NCBI GenBank assembly: GCA_966112615.1
Contig: CBHWDO010000001.1
Coordinates: forward strand, 124,001-188,000
Reading direction: 5' to 3'
From: Flavitalea sp966112615
Lineage (GTDB): Bacteria > Bacteroidota > Bacteroidia > Chitinophagales > Chitinophagaceae
DNA: 64,000 nucleotides
The first letter of the stretch is position 1. Each line of letters starts with the position of its first letter. A program made the position numbers and the translations under genes. The notes under the pieces are model-generated. The model made no database searches. It saw only the letters and a list, made by a program, of their open reading frames with translations, and was not told the DNA's origin. Positions 9,391 to 18,695 of this stretch are shown in pieces.

Positions 9391-12300
9391 TTAAAAGGTT
9401 ACTGATGCACCTACGTTAATAATTCTCGCCTGTGGATAGTATTGTCCGCTTCCGCTGGTTGATTCAGGGTCATAAATTTTCATCTTATCCCATGTGATCA
9501 GGTTGATACCATTTGCATACACACGGAGATTGCTGATGCCTGCCTTGGTCAATACACCGGCATTTACATTATAACCGATCTCGAAGTTTTTCAGACGGAG
9601 ATAATCATTCTTTCTCAGCCAGTAAGTATTGTTTCCTGCACCAGAACCTGAATAGTATGTGTTATCGCGGTTATCGATCCTTGGATCAACACTGCTTGGA
9701 TTATCGATGCTCCAGCGATGATTGTAAGTGTACTCAAGATAGTTACCAATATCACCGGATTCGGTACCGATGAACAGCAAACCACCCTTAGCTCCCTGGA
9801 ACAATACAGTCAGATCAAAATTTTTGAAACGCAATCCTGCATTGATACCATAAGTAAACCTTGGGTCACGTGTTTTATCAAGACGAACCTGGTCATCACC
9901 GGTGATCTTTCCATCTCCATTGATGTCTTTAAATTTCATATCACCAGGACGAAGGTTTGCACCACCTACACCACTGTAATCAATAGTGTTTTCGTCGATA
10001 GCTTTCTGATCGCGGAATACACCATCATACTCATAAACAAGGAATGAAAAACCGTTTGAACCATAAGGCTTTCCGGTTGCACGCTGGTACTCAGGAGCTC
10101 CAGGAGCTTCATCCCAGAAGATTACTTTGTTCTTTGCATAACCACCATTTACACCAATATTATAGCTAAGCTGACCCACTTTGTTATTGTAGTCGATCTT
10201 GAATTCAAAACCACGGTTATCCACTTTTCCTTCGTTAACCGGAGGAAGAATTCCACCAATACCTGAAGATGAAGGAATAGAACCTGTTTTCTGGATCAGC
10301 GCTTTTTCACGCTTGCTCACGAAATAATCGAATTCAACATTCAATGAGCTTCTCAGGAATGATGCTTCCAGACCTACGTTGGTAGTGGTACCAACTTCCC
10401 AGGTGAAATTTGGGTTAGGAACCCTTGTTTCATATAAAGATTTCGCAACCTGGTCATCGATGATAAAGCTGCTGAAACCATATGTTGCAAGGAACTGGTA
10501 TTCTGCAAGAGAAGAAGTACCCAGATAATAAGGCTCAGCACCCATTTGTCCCCATGAAGCACGAAGCTTCAGGTTATCAATGAATCTCACGCTATTCTTG
10601 AAGAAATCTTCTTCAGAGATACGGTAACCTAACATTACTCCAGGGAAGAAACCGAAACGTTTATTCGGAGGGAAGATATAAGAACCATCATAACGCCAGA
10701 GAAACTCGGCGATGTACTTTTCCTGGTAGTTATATCCTACACGACCAAAATAACTCAGGCGTGCTCTTTCATATGCACCACCACCTACAAGTCTTTCTTC
10801 ATCTCCACCTGCGAATAACTGGTCAACCGCAGTAGAAATAAAGTAACGGCGATAAGCATTGAAGAATTCCGAATTGATAGTTTCGCGCTGAACACCAGCA
10901 AGGAAGTTTACGGTATGATCTCCAAAAGATCTGTCGTAGTTTAGCAAACCACTCAGGTTGATATTGAGTGAGTTCTCTGAATTCTGGCGAAGACGTGGAT
11001 CTGTAAAAGTAGAACGAAGTTCCTTGGTCAGCTTTGGAGTTTTTCCATCTGCTTCGTAAGAAACCTTATCCCAGGAATACAGGTACCATGGTGTTTGCCA
11101 ACGCTTACCTGTCATGATGTATTTATCCACTGCTGCAGTACCAGTGATCTTCAGTCCCTGGATCCCGGGGATTTGCAGTTCGATCTTACCATTTGCCTGG
11201 AAATAGTCGCGCTTGTCTTTGTCGTAACCTGTCTGGTTGGTGGCAATCACCACAGGGTTCTGACCATTTTCAATATCCCTGCCAGGTAAGCCGTTAGGCC
11301 AGATAGCTGGTTCGTTTGGTTTACCACGCATCAGCATACGGAAAACTGCACCGGCACTTTCTGTCGGGAAGAAACGGAATTCTTCTCTTGCAGTAACACC
11401 AAGTTGTGCACTGAAGTATTTATTGATCTTTGCATCGAGGTTGAAACGAAGATCATACTGCTTATATCCTGTTGCTGAATTTTTGTAATAACCATCCTGG
11501 TTCTGGTAACCAATGGACCCGAAGTATTTCACACTTTCTGTACCTCCATTGATCTGAACGTTGTGACGTGATTGCGGAGACCAGGTTTTCAATACATCTC
11601 CGAACCAGTCTGTGTTTGGATGACCCCATTGGTCTTCACCAGACTTATATTTAGCAATATCATCCGGGAAGAAACCAACCGGTGATGTTACGGTAGCACC
11701 ATTATCGGTACGTACATAAGTACCGGTAGTGTTTAGTGCATCCCAGGCAGCTTCCCACTGGTTAGCTGGAACGTTTTCAAATACAGCAAGTTCATTTCTC
11801 ATTTCGCCATACTGAAGTACGTTGGACATCTTCGGAATGCGGGTTGGCTGCGCCCATCCCTGGTTGAAATTATAAGAAAGCTGCGGCTTACCTGATTTAC
11901 CACGACGGGTTGTAATCAGGATTACACCATTAGCTGCCCTTGATCCATAAATAGCAGCTGCAGCATCTTTCAAAACTGATACACTTTCAATATCTGCAGG
12001 ATTTAAACGCTCCAGTCCTCCTGCACGATCAGGCACTCCATCGATTACTACCAGTGCAGAAGTATTACCAAGAGAGTTTGTACCGCGGATCCTGATTGCT
12101 GATCCGTCATAACCCGGTTCACCACTGGCATTCACTGCAGTGATACCAGGTAAACGACCAGCCAGTGTATTGGAAAGGTTCATGGTCGGTGTCTTCGCCA
12201 GTTCAGCACCTTTTACCTGTGCAACTGAACCGGTTACAGTCACCCTTTTCTGCGTACCATAACCTACCACCACCACATCAGTCAGTTGTGAAGTAGTTGT

Positions 12301-12666
12301 GTTCATGGTCAGCGATAAAGTGTTGGAAGATCCAAGCTTTACAGTCTGCGATTGATATCCAACAGAACTCAGTTCAAGTTCAGTGGTACCATCCGGGACA
12401 TTCAACTTAAAATACCCGTTCGCATCTGTGGTGGTTCCGATAGTAGAACCCTTAACTACAATGTTTACGTTGGCGATCGGTTCACCCCGTTCATCCACGA
12501 TCCGGCCCGAAATTGTCCTTTCAAAGAAAGGAGCATGATAGCCTGATCCGTGATTTGCTGTAACAATTACAGGAGAGAGAAGTCCGAGCCCAACAGTAGC
12601 AACGAGCATACGTATGCAACGCCGCTTTACACCCGTGGCCAGGTGTGGCTTGTTTGAATTGGTCAT
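9391..12666 (-). CDS. SusC/RagA-family TonB-linked outer-membrane transporter
   Basis: The protein has 1091 residues: a signal peptide, a carboxypeptidase-like regulatory (CNA-B-like) domain at about 50-130 (SGRIVDERGEPI), a TonB-dependent plug at about 130-260 (DVVVVGYGTQKR, IRGTNSLGN, DAAAAIYGSRAANGVI) and a long beta-barrel ending in an aromatic C-terminus (VGASVTF). There is no N-terminal STN domain, so a sigma/anti-sigma relay through this protein is not expected. It imports a large substrate captured by the SusD partner, energised by TonB. It is the first gene of the five-gene operon and has a 171-nt leader after a recognisable promoter. Control is probably by a LacI-type regulator, judging from the operator-like palindromes upstream. 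Confidence 0.95.
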   Translation of the reverse strand: MTNSNKPHLATGVKRRCIRMLVATVGLGLLSPVIVTANHGSGYHAPFFERTISGRIVDERGEPIANVNIVVKGSTIGTTTDANGYFKLNVPDGTTELELSSVGYQSQTVKLGSSNTLSLTMNTTTSQLTDVVVVGYGTQKRVTVTGSVAQVKGAELAKTPTMNLSNTLAGRLPGITAVNASGEPGYDGSAIRIRGTNSLGNTSALVVIDGVPDRAGGLERLNPADIESVSVLKDAAAAIYGSRAANGVILITTRRGKSGKPQLSYNFNQGWAQPTRIPKMSNVLQYGEMRNELAVFENVPANQWEAAWDALNTTGTYVRTDNGATVTSPVGFFPDDIAKYKSGEDQWGHPNTDWFGDVLKTWSPQSRHNVQINGGTESVKYFGSIGYQNQDGYYKNSATGYKQYDLRFNLDAKINKYFSAQLGVTAREEFRFFPTESAGAVFRMLMRGKPNEPAIWPNGLPGRDIENGQNPVVIATNQTGYDKDKRDYFQANGKIELQIPGIQGLKITGTAAVDKYIMTGKRWQTPWYLYSWDKVSYEADGKTPKLTKELRSTFTDPRLRQNSENSLNINLSGLLNYDRSFGDHTVNFLAGVQRETINSEFFNAYRRYFISTAVDQLFAGGDEERLVGGGAYERARLSYFGRVGYNYQEKYIAEFLWRYDGSYIFPPNKRFGFFPGVMLGYRISEEDFFKNSVRFIDNLKLRASWGQMGAEPYYLGTSSLAEYQFLATYGFSSFIIDDQVAKSLYETRVPNPNFTWEVGTTTNVGLEASFLRSSLNVEFDYFVSKREKALIQKTGSIPSSSGIGGILPPVNEGKVDNRGFEFKIDYNNKVGQLSYNIGVNGGYAKNKVIFWDEAPGAPEYQRATGKPYGSNGFSFLVYEYDGVFRDQKAIDENTIDYSGVGGANLRPGDMKFKDINGDGKITGDDQVRLDKTRDPRFTYGINAGLRFKNFDLTVLFQGAKGGLLFIGTESGDIGNYLEYTYNHRWSIDNPSSVDPRIDNRDNTYYSGSGAGNNTYWLRKNDYLRLKNFEIGYNVNAGVLTKAGISNLRVYANGINLITWDKMKIYDPESTSGSGQYYPQARIINVGASVTF

Positions 12667-12837
12667 GGCAATGATTGTCAGTGAAAAAGAATGTTCCCTA
12701 TTGTTTGCCCCCTAGGGCCTGCTTAGATTTTTCCGTAAATAATGTGAAGTGGTTTGTAAGCAATAGACGTCATTCTTGGCATGGCACAGCCATTTAAGCA
12801 ATCGTTTCATAAACATTCGATGGTTTGGTTTCAATAA

Positions 12838-12866
12838 CAATATAGGCAAAATTTAACAATAGTCAA
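12838..12866 (-). promoter_or_regulatory. Candidate promoter of the susCD operon
   Basis: On the minus strand TTG (12866-12864) and TATATTG (12844-12838) are separated by 19 nt. This approximates the Bacteroidota promoter TTG/TTTG-N19-TAnnTTTG, with one T missing in the -7 box. Transcription would start near 12832, about 165 nt before the susC ATG. Confidence 0.5.
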
Positions 12867-12920
12867 CTTTACACTTAAAAATTTTTAAGCTATACCCACA
12901 TTGAGTTCCACAATATTTTA

Positions 12921-12936
12921 GTGCAATCGTTTGCAC
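12921..12936. promoter_or_regulatory. LacI-type operator palindrome upstream of susC
   Basis: The sequence GTGCAATCGTTTGCAC has 6-bp inverted arms (GTGCAA/TTGCAC) around a central CG, the layout of operators bound by LacI-family repressors. Its core GCAATCGTTT is repeated at 12798-12807, downstream of the predicted transcription start, where the second half-site is degenerate. The main copy lies about 55 bp upstream of the susC -33 element and about 50 bp upstream of the divergent kinase promoter, so either gene could be the target. No LacI-family gene is present in the window. Confidence 0.5.
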
Positions 12937-12987
12937 GTGTAAATTGTACACATTTCTGTTGAAGATTTTGAATTATTCAAACAAAAA

Positions 12988-13016
12988 TTGTAAATAGCTG
13001 TAAGTAGTTACCTTTA
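12988..13016 (+). promoter_or_regulatory. Candidate promoter of the PAS histidine kinase at 13032
   Basis: TTG (12988-12990), an 18-nt spacer and TACCTTTA (13009-13016) match the Bacteroidota promoter except for the final base of the -7 box. The ATG follows 15 nt later, so the leader would be short and no purine-rich ribosome site is seen. Confidence 0.45.
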
Positions 13017-13031
13017 CACACATTTTCTTCT

Positions 13032-15014
13032 ATGCCCAGCTCCGACTCACTGGTTTCTTTTAATGCCGGACTTCCCGATAAAGGTTTATTCTCCGACCCA
13101 ATACTATACTTCAAAGAAACCTTTGATTTTGCGGCAGTGGGTATTGCACACGTTTCTGCCGACGGAAAATTCATTTCCATCAACAACTCCTTATCCAAGA
13201 TCCTGGGCTACTCGCAGGAAGAGATCATACACATGAACTTCCGGGATATTACCCATCCCGAAGACCTCGAAGCCGATGTAGAACTGGTCAATAAAGCACT
13301 TAATAGTACTATCTCTACCTTCAGCATGGAGAAGAGGTATATTCATAAACAGGGACATATCATTTGGGCACACCTTACCGTTTCCCTGTTAAGAGATGAA
13401 AACCAGCAGCCACGCTATTTTATATCGATCATCCAGGATATCAGTGAACGAAAAATAGCAGAACTAAATGCCAGGAAAAGTGATGAACGACTCCAGGCAG
13501 CTTTGCGTGCATCAAACACCGGTACTTTCAGGTGGAATATTCAAACCAATGACCTGACCTGGGATGAAAACCTGGACCGGCTATTTGGTCTACAACCCGG
13601 CCAGACTGTCCAAAACCTCGATAATTTCCTTGATAAAGTACACCCTGATGACCGGCAATCAGTAATTGATCTGTGCCTTCGCTGTGCCAGTGAAGGTGTC
13701 GACTTCGATTATGCCTTCAGAGTAACCTGGCCCGATGGATCTATTCATTGGCTGGATGATAAAGGCAAGACCTATAAAGATGATTCAGGTCGTCCATTAT
13801 ATATGACAGGAGCCTGTATCGATATCACTGAACAGCAAAAAGTGATTCAGGCACTGAAAGACAGTGAATCGCAGTTCCGAAGCCTTATCGAAGAAGCACC
13901 GGTTGCTACCTGCCTTTTTGTTGGGAAGGATATGAACATTGAAGTAGCCAACGATCTTATGATCAAATACTGGGGCAAAGGAAAATCTGTTATTGGCAAA
14001 CCACTTATTGAAGCAGTTCCTGAACTGAAAGACCAGGTCTTTCCCAGGATCCTGCAGGAAGTTTATAATTCCGGGCAAACCTATGTTGCTAAGGCTTCTC
14101 CTGCGTTACTTGTAATCGATGGAGTTCCCGGCACCTATTATTTTGATTTCACTTATAAGCCACTCAGGAACGCCAAAGGAGATGTGTACGGGATCATGGA
14201 TATGGCAGTGGATGTTACCGCTGAAGTGCTTGCACGTAAAGAACTCGAGCAGAGTGAAAAGAGATATCGTGACCTGGCCAACCAACTGGAAGCACTGGTG
14301 ATGGAAAGAACCATTGATCTGAAAAGAAGCAATGAAGACCTCCAGCAATTTGCCCATGTCGCATCGCATGACCTTAAAGAACCCGTAAGAAAAGCCAAGA
14401 TCTTTGCCAGCAGACTTAGAATGGAGTTTCCGCTGCCGGAAAAAGCTTCCATGTTTCTTGAAAAAATTGAAAGAGCAACCGACAGGATGGAATCCATGAT
14501 AGAAGGCGTGCTGAAATATTCTTCCCTTCATGCCCATGACCAGGGACCAACCAAATTCTCACTTCAGGATGTCATTGATTCTATCAAACATGACCTGGAA
14601 ATTCCGATCAATAACAACAAAGCAATCATCGCCTCCCGGAATCTTCCGGAAGTGTATGGTATAGAAGTATTATTCTACCAGCTATTCTATAATCTTCTGA
14701 ATAATTCACTCAAATTCTCCAGGCAAACTGAAACACCCATTATAACGATCGACTATAAAGACACAGACGATCCCAATTTCAAATGCCTGGTAGTAGAAGA
14801 TAACGGGATAGGATTTAAGCAGGAATATGCATCAAATATCTTCCAGACTTTTTCAAGACTTCATTCGAAAGACCGATATGAAGGAACCGGCCTTGGTCTA
14901 TCGCTTTGCAAGAAAATAGTTGAAAGACATAACGGTTTTATAGAAGCAGTAGGAAAGGAACAGCAGGGCGCAAAATTTCTCATATACCTGCCTTCAAAGA
15001 TTTTTGCGGGCTAA
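13032..15014 (+). CDS. PAS-domain sensor histidine kinase
   Basis: The 660-residue protein has no membrane segment or signal peptide, so it is a soluble sensor. Three PAS/PAC units are visible at about residues 30-145, 150-270 and 280-400 (e.g. GTFRWNIQTNDLTWDE in the second). A HisKA segment follows with the phospho-acceptor His446 in ASHDLKEPVRK, then an HATPase_c domain with an N-box (NLLNNSLKFS), DNGIGF and GTGLGLSLCKK. No response regulator is adjacent, so the kinase is an orphan. It is divergent from the susC operon and lies just upstream of the riboswitch-controlled thiamine operon; neither placement proves a functional link. The ligand sensed is unknown. Confidence 0.9.
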   Translation: MPSSDSLVSFNAGLPDKGLFSDPILYFKETFDFAAVGIAHVSADGKFISINNSLSKILGYSQEEIIHMNFRDITHPEDLEADVELVNKALNSTISTFSMEKRYIHKQGHIIWAHLTVSLLRDENQQPRYFISIIQDISERKIAELNARKSDERLQAALRASNTGTFRWNIQTNDLTWDENLDRLFGLQPGQTVQNLDNFLDKVHPDDRQSVIDLCLRCASEGVDFDYAFRVTWPDGSIHWLDDKGKTYKDDSGRPLYMTGACIDITEQQKVIQALKDSESQFRSLIEEAPVATCLFVGKDMNIEVANDLMIKYWGKGKSVIGKPLIEAVPELKDQVFPRILQEVYNSGQTYVAKASPALLVIDGVPGTYYFDFTYKPLRNAKGDVYGIMDMAVDVTAEVLARKELEQSEKRYRDLANQLEALVMERTIDLKRSNEDLQQFAHVASHDLKEPVRKAKIFASRLRMEFPLPEKASMFLEKIERATDRMESMIEGVLKYSSLHAHDQGPTKFSLQDVIDSIKHDLEIPINNNKAIIASRNLPEVYGIEVLFYQLFYNLLNNSLKFSRQTETPIITIDYKDTDDPNFKCLVVEDNGIGFKQEYASNIFQTFSRLHSKDRYEGTGLGLSLCKKIVERHNGFIEAVGKEQQGAKFLIYLPSKIFAG

Positions 15015-15039
15015 CATAATCATCCTTATCATTGCAACG

Positions 15040-15115
15040 GCTTTAGGGGTATTCTGAAAAGAATTGAGAGAGTCCCTTTGAACCTGATCCGGCTGACACC
15101 GGCGTAGGGAAAAGC
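15040..15115 (+). promoter_or_regulatory. TPP (THI-box) riboswitch
   Basis: The hallmark TPP aptamer segments are present in order: GCTTT (P1, 15040-15044), GGGGT, TTGAGAGAG, ACCTGATCCGG, ACACCGGCGTAGGGAA and AAAGC closing P1 (15111-15115). The pairing CCGG/CCGG closes the pyrophosphate-sensor arm. It lies 67 nt upstream of thiM in the same direction, so thiamine diphosphate should repress the operon. No intrinsic terminator is evident between aptamer and ATG, so control of translation initiation is the likelier mode. Confidence 0.95.
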
Positions 15116-15182
15116 AGCTTCAGATCCGCATTGACGCTGGAACTCATCCTGTATCTCTTTAGCCATCATCAAAATCAAATAC

Positions 15183-15980
15183 ATGGAAAAGAGTATCTGG
15201 GAACATATCCAGTCGGTAAGAAAGCAATCTCCCCTCGTTCATAACATTACCAATTATGTTGTCATGAATAACACGGCCAATGCATTATTGGCTATTGGCG
15301 CTTCTCCCATTATGGCACATGCCCCGGAAGAGATCAATGAAATGGTGAAGATCTGTTCCGCAACTGTGATCAATATCGGAACACTGGATGAATACTGGGT
15401 GAGTTCAATGTACAAAGCAGCACATACTGCCAATCAAATGGGCAAGCCGTGGATACTGGACCCTGTTGGTGCAGGCGCTACCAATTATCGGAACAGTGTG
15501 CTGGGAAAATTGCTGGAATTAAAACCTTCAGCGATTCGTGGAAATGCTTCAGAGATTTTGTCACTCGCTAACCAAAGTAAATTCCGCACCAAAGGCGTTG
15601 ACAGTACCGCGCATAGTTCAGAAGCAATTGATGCTGCCAAATACCTGAATGAAAAATATGGTAGCGTTGTGTGCATATCAGGCGAAACAGATATCATCAC
15701 TGATGGTAAGAAAACTGTTTACATCCACAATGGCCACCCTTTGATGACAAAAGTAACAGGCCTTGGATGCTCCGCTACAGCTGTGATCGGAGCCTTTCTC
15801 GGAACCGTGGAGAATAAATTGGAAGCAGTTGTTGCAGGCACTGGGCTATTCAGTATTGCAGGAGAGCTTGCAGAAAAAATTTCTTCAGGTCCCGGATCAT
15901 TACAGGTAAATCTTCTTGATACACTTCATACCATCAACGAAAAAAGATTCATGGAATCAATAAGATTCGAAGTTGCATGA
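15183..15980 (+). CDS. thiM: Hydroxyethylthiazole kinase
   Basis: The 265-residue protein, normal length for ThiM, begins with the family pattern of SPLVHNITNYVVMNNTANALLA-type residues and includes DPVGAGATNYR and the catalytic GLGCSATAVIGAF loop near the C-terminus. It phosphorylates 4-methyl-5-(2-hydroxyethyl)thiazole with ATP, a salvage step of thiamine synthesis. It is the first gene after the TPP riboswitch. The ATG at 15183 is the first good start and the stop overlaps the thiE start by 4 nt (ATGA). Confidence 0.96.
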   Translation: MEKSIWEHIQSVRKQSPLVHNITNYVVMNNTANALLAIGASPIMAHAPEEINEMVKICSATVINIGTLDEYWVSSMYKAAHTANQMGKPWILDPVGAGATNYRNSVLGKLLELKPSAIRGNASEILSLANQSKFRTKGVDSTAHSSEAIDAAKYLNEKYGSVVCISGETDIITDGKKTVYIHNGHPLMTKVTGLGCSATAVIGAFLGTVENKLEAVVAGTGLFSIAGELAEKISSGPGSLQVNLLDTLHTINEKRFMESIRFEVA

Positions 15981-16621
15981 GGAATCCCTTTCCATACAAA
16001 CTTTACCTGGTGATCTCTAAAGAGAGTTGTATTCACCACGACTGGTTAACCGTTGCTGAACAAGCGATCCAGGGAGGGGTAGATATCATTCAGTTAAGAG
16101 AAAAAACACTTGACCAGAAATCCTTTATTGAAAGAGCCATTGAATTAAAAAATATCACAGACAGGTATAGTGTTCCGCTGATCATCAACGATCATCTTAC
16201 GGTTGCCATGAAAGTAAATGCATTCGGAATTCATGTTGGAAACAGCGATCTGCCACCATCAGTTGTAAAAGACATCTGGAAAGAATGCAGTCATATCGGT
16301 TATTCATTTGAATACATCGAACAACTTCAGAACAGTGAAATTTCCTATGCAGATGCCATAGGAATAAGCCCGGTCTTTAAAACAGAAACCAAGACGGACA
16401 CAGTTACAGAGTGGGGACTTGAAGGAATACAAAGTATAAGAAACAAAACTGACCTTCCATTAATTGCGATTGGAAACATCAACCATACCAATGCAGCAGA
16501 GGTTTTAAACGCAGGCGCAGATTGTATTGCCGTAGTATCTGCCATCTGTGCAGCAGAAGACCCAAAACAATCGGCAATGAGCTTAAAGCAAATCATCAAT
16601 CAACATTATGAAACAATATAG
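15977..16621 (+). CDS. thiE: Thiamine-phosphate synthase
   Basis: The 214-residue TIM-barrel enzyme shows the ThiE motifs GGVDIIQLREKTLD, INDHLTVAM, GIHVGNSDLPP, GISPVFKTETK and IAIGNINHTNAAEVLNAGADCIAVVSAI. It joins HMP diphosphate with thiazole phosphate to form thiamine monophosphate in the cytoplasm. It overlaps thiM by 4 nt and thiD by 14 nt, so the operon is translationally coupled. The usual HVGQ-type motif reads HVGN here, an ordinary variation. Confidence 0.95.
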   Translation: MRNPFPYKLYLVISKESCIHHDWLTVAEQAIQGGVDIIQLREKTLDQKSFIERAIELKNITDRYSVPLIINDHLTVAMKVNAFGIHVGNSDLPPSVVKDIWKECSHIGYSFEYIEQLQNSEISYADAIGISPVFKTETKTDTVTEWGLEGIQSIRNKTDLPLIAIGNINHTNAAEVLNAGADCIAVVSAICAAEDPKQSAMSLKQIINQHYETI

Positions 16622-17441
16622 TTGTCCAACCGTGTTGACCATCGCAGGATGGGATGGAAGCGGAGGAGCAGGGATCCAGGCGGATATTAAAACCATTTCT
16701 GCGCTGGGATGCTATGCAACTTCTGCATTGACGGCTTTGCCCGTGCAAAATACCATGGGCGTGCGTTCCATTTATCCAATTCCCACTGAGGCATTAAAAG
16801 AACAAATTATTGCAGTACTCGATGATATTTATCCTGATGCTATTAAAATAGGAATGGTTCATACCAGTGAGCTTGCAAAAGCAATTGCATCCATCCTTAA
16901 AGATCATCCCCGGATACCTGTAGTATTCGATCCTGTAATGGTGGCTACAAGCGGTCACAGGTTAATAGAGGAAGAAACCATTAAAACCATTATTGAAGAA
17001 TTATTTCCAATAGCTGCTGTGATCACCCCAAATATGGATGAAGCCTCGATACTGGCTGGTATGGAAGTAAAAACTATTGAGCATATGTATGAGGCGGGGA
17101 AGAAAATATTAGGTCTTGGATGCAGATCCGTTTTGGTAAAAGGAGGCCACCTGGATGGAGATCTTATCACATCCATATATTTCGAAAATGCCGAAACAGC
17201 ACACCAATACAAATTTGAGAAATACAGGACCAACAACACGCATGGTTCAGGTTGTACATTATCATCGGCCATTGCTTCTTTCATCGCGAGGGGTGAATCA
17301 TTCGAATCCGCTGTAAACAAGGCGCAGCAATATGTTCAGGGTGCTATTCATGCAGGCAAAGATCTTCGTATTGGAAAAGGGAATGGACCGCTGAATCATT
17401 TTTATGATCCGCAAAAACTGGTAACAAATGAATTGGTCTGA
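16608..17441 (+). CDS. thiD: Hydroxymethylpyrimidine / phosphomethylpyrimidine kinase
   Basis: The 277-residue ribokinase-fold enzyme has the ThiD signatures TIAGWDGSGGAGIQADIKTISALG at its start (GWD instead of the more common GSD), VFDPVMVATSGHRL, ITPNMDEASIL and the catalytic NTHGSGCTLSSAIAS block. It phosphorylates HMP and then HMP phosphate, supplying the pyrimidine substrate of ThiE. It overlaps thiE by 14 nt and tenA by 14 nt. TPP should repress it through the shared riboswitch. Confidence 0.95.
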   Translation: MKQYSCPTVLTIAGWDGSGGAGIQADIKTISALGCYATSALTALPVQNTMGVRSIYPIPTEALKEQIIAVLDDIYPDAIKIGMVHTSELAKAIASILKDHPRIPVVFDPVMVATSGHRLIEEETIKTIIEELFPIAAVITPNMDEASILAGMEVKTIEHMYEAGKKILGLGCRSVLVKGGHLDGDLITSIYFENAETAHQYKFEKYRTNNTHGSGCTLSSAIASFIARGESFESAVNKAQQYVQGAIHAGKDLRIGKGNGPLNHFYDPQKLVTNELV

Positions 17442-18078
17442 AATTGCATGGCAGGAAGCCATCCCGGTATATGAAAAGATTGTAAAAATGCCTTTTCTTA
17501 TGGAGCTAAGTGAAGGCAGTTTACCTGTTGAAAAATTCCGTTTTTACATTCAGCAGGACTCCTGTTATCTCGAACATTTCGGAAGAACGCTTGCAATGAT
17601 CGGTGCAAAAGCAAATAATATTGATGATGCACTGACCTTCATGCAATTTGCCGCAAATGCTATCATCGTTGAGAAGGCTTTACATGCTTCATATTTCCAC
17701 CAGCTAAATATTAGCGATGAAAGAATAATTGAGCCAGCCTGTCATCATTATATTCATTTTTTGAAAAGTACAGCAGCATATGATCCTGTAGAAGTAGCTA
17801 TGGCAGCAGTGTTACCATGCTTTTGGATATACAAGAAAGTTGGTGATCATATCTATACCCACCAGGCTGGTTCGCACAATCCTTATCAACAATGGATCGA
17901 TGCGTATGCTGGAGAAGAATTCGAAAAGATAGTAACTTCTGCGATCGAAGTTTGTGATAATGCAGCATCCCAGTCAACAAATGCTGTAAGAGATGCCATG
18001 ACAAATGCATTTCTCACTGCCTGTAAATTAGAATATGATTTCTGGGATGCTGCTTATACTTTGAGAAGATTTAATTAA
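17428..18078 (+). CDS. tenA: TenA-family thiaminase II (aminopyrimidine aminohydrolase)
   Basis: The 216-residue all-helical protein matches TenA in length and in segments such as FRFYIQQDSCYLEHFGR, ILYK-like VLPCFWIYKKVGDHI and NPYQQWIDAYAGEEF, with the conserved Cys in the C-W-I-Y block and a C-terminal LEYDFWDAAY. TenA hydrolyses amino-pyrimidines from degraded thiamine to HMP, which ThiD then phosphorylates. As the last gene of thiM-thiE-thiD-tenA it completes a salvage-only route; no thiC, thiG, thiH, thiS or thiF is in the window. Its stop overlaps the convergent reductase stop by 4 nt. Confidence 0.93.
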   Translation: MNWSEIAWQEAIPVYEKIVKMPFLMELSEGSLPVEKFRFYIQQDSCYLEHFGRTLAMIGAKANNIDDALTFMQFAANAIIVEKALHASYFHQLNISDERIIEPACHHYIHFLKSTAAYDPVEVAMAAVLPCFWIYKKVGDHIYTHQAGSHNPYQQWIDAYAGEEFEKIVTSAIEVCDNAASQSTNAVRDAMTNAFLTACKLEYDFWDAAYTLRRFN

Positions 18079-18638
18079 CTGCGCAATGACTTCAATGCAT
18101 TGCTCCATTTATCGAGTGCATTGATCATTGCATTGGCAGATTTAGTTACCTGTTCTTCAGGAACAAACTGTCCTTCCTCATTAATGCTTTTGGCAAAGAA
18201 TGGGAGTGTTACGCTTTCGGAGATCGGCATTGCATTGAATGATGTGATCACCTGCTTAAGCATTTGTGTTGATCTTAAACCACCTGATACACCACCATAA
18301 CTTACTATGCCAAATGGCTTATGCTTCCATTCGTTGAAAAGATAATCCAATGCATTTTTGATTGGGGCAGGAATGGAAAAATTGTATTCTCCAAGCACAA
18401 TGATAAACGCATCACTTTCACTGATCTTTGCACTCCATTGCTTGGTATGTTCATGCTGATATTGCTGTAATCTCGGATGATGTGGCTCATCCATGAACGG
18501 AAGCCCGATCACACGAAGATCCAGCAACTCAACCTCAAATTTTCCTGATGCATTGGCCAATTCTGTTATCCAGTTTGCTACGATGATCCCTTTACTTGCT
18601 TCACGGTTCGTTGAAGTAATTACCTTGAGTTTATTCAT
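18075..18638 (-). CDS. NADPH-dependent FMN reductase family flavoprotein
   Basis: The 187-residue flavodoxin-like protein begins with MNKLKVITSTNREASKG, where the T-S-T/S-x-R phosphate-binding loop contacts FMN. It contains GEYNFSIPAPIKNALDYL and YGGVSGGLRSTQML, two blocks typical of this family (SsuE/ChrR/azoreductase-like). Such enzymes reduce FMN, quinones, azo compounds or metal oxyanions. It is convergent with tenA (4-nt overlap of stops) and appears monocistronic. Confidence 0.88.
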   Translation of the reverse strand: MNKLKVITSTNREASKGIIVANWITELANASGKFEVELLDLRVIGLPFMDEPHHPRLQQYQHEHTKQWSAKISESDAFIIVLGEYNFSIPAPIKNALDYLFNEWKHKPFGIVSYGGVSGGLRSTQMLKQVITSFNAMPISESVTLPFFAKSINEEGQFVPEEQVTKSANAMINALDKWSNALKSLRS

Positions 18639-18695
18639 ATACTGAGTGATTATTCGAATGAACCGTGAAGGTAGGCAAGTTCAATCTTTTGACGA

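Noticed and set aside
14106..14537. 143-residue minus-strand ORF inside the PAS kinase
   Set aside because: It lies wholly opposite a well-supported kinase domain and shows only mirror-coded composition (Phe, His, Lys rich).
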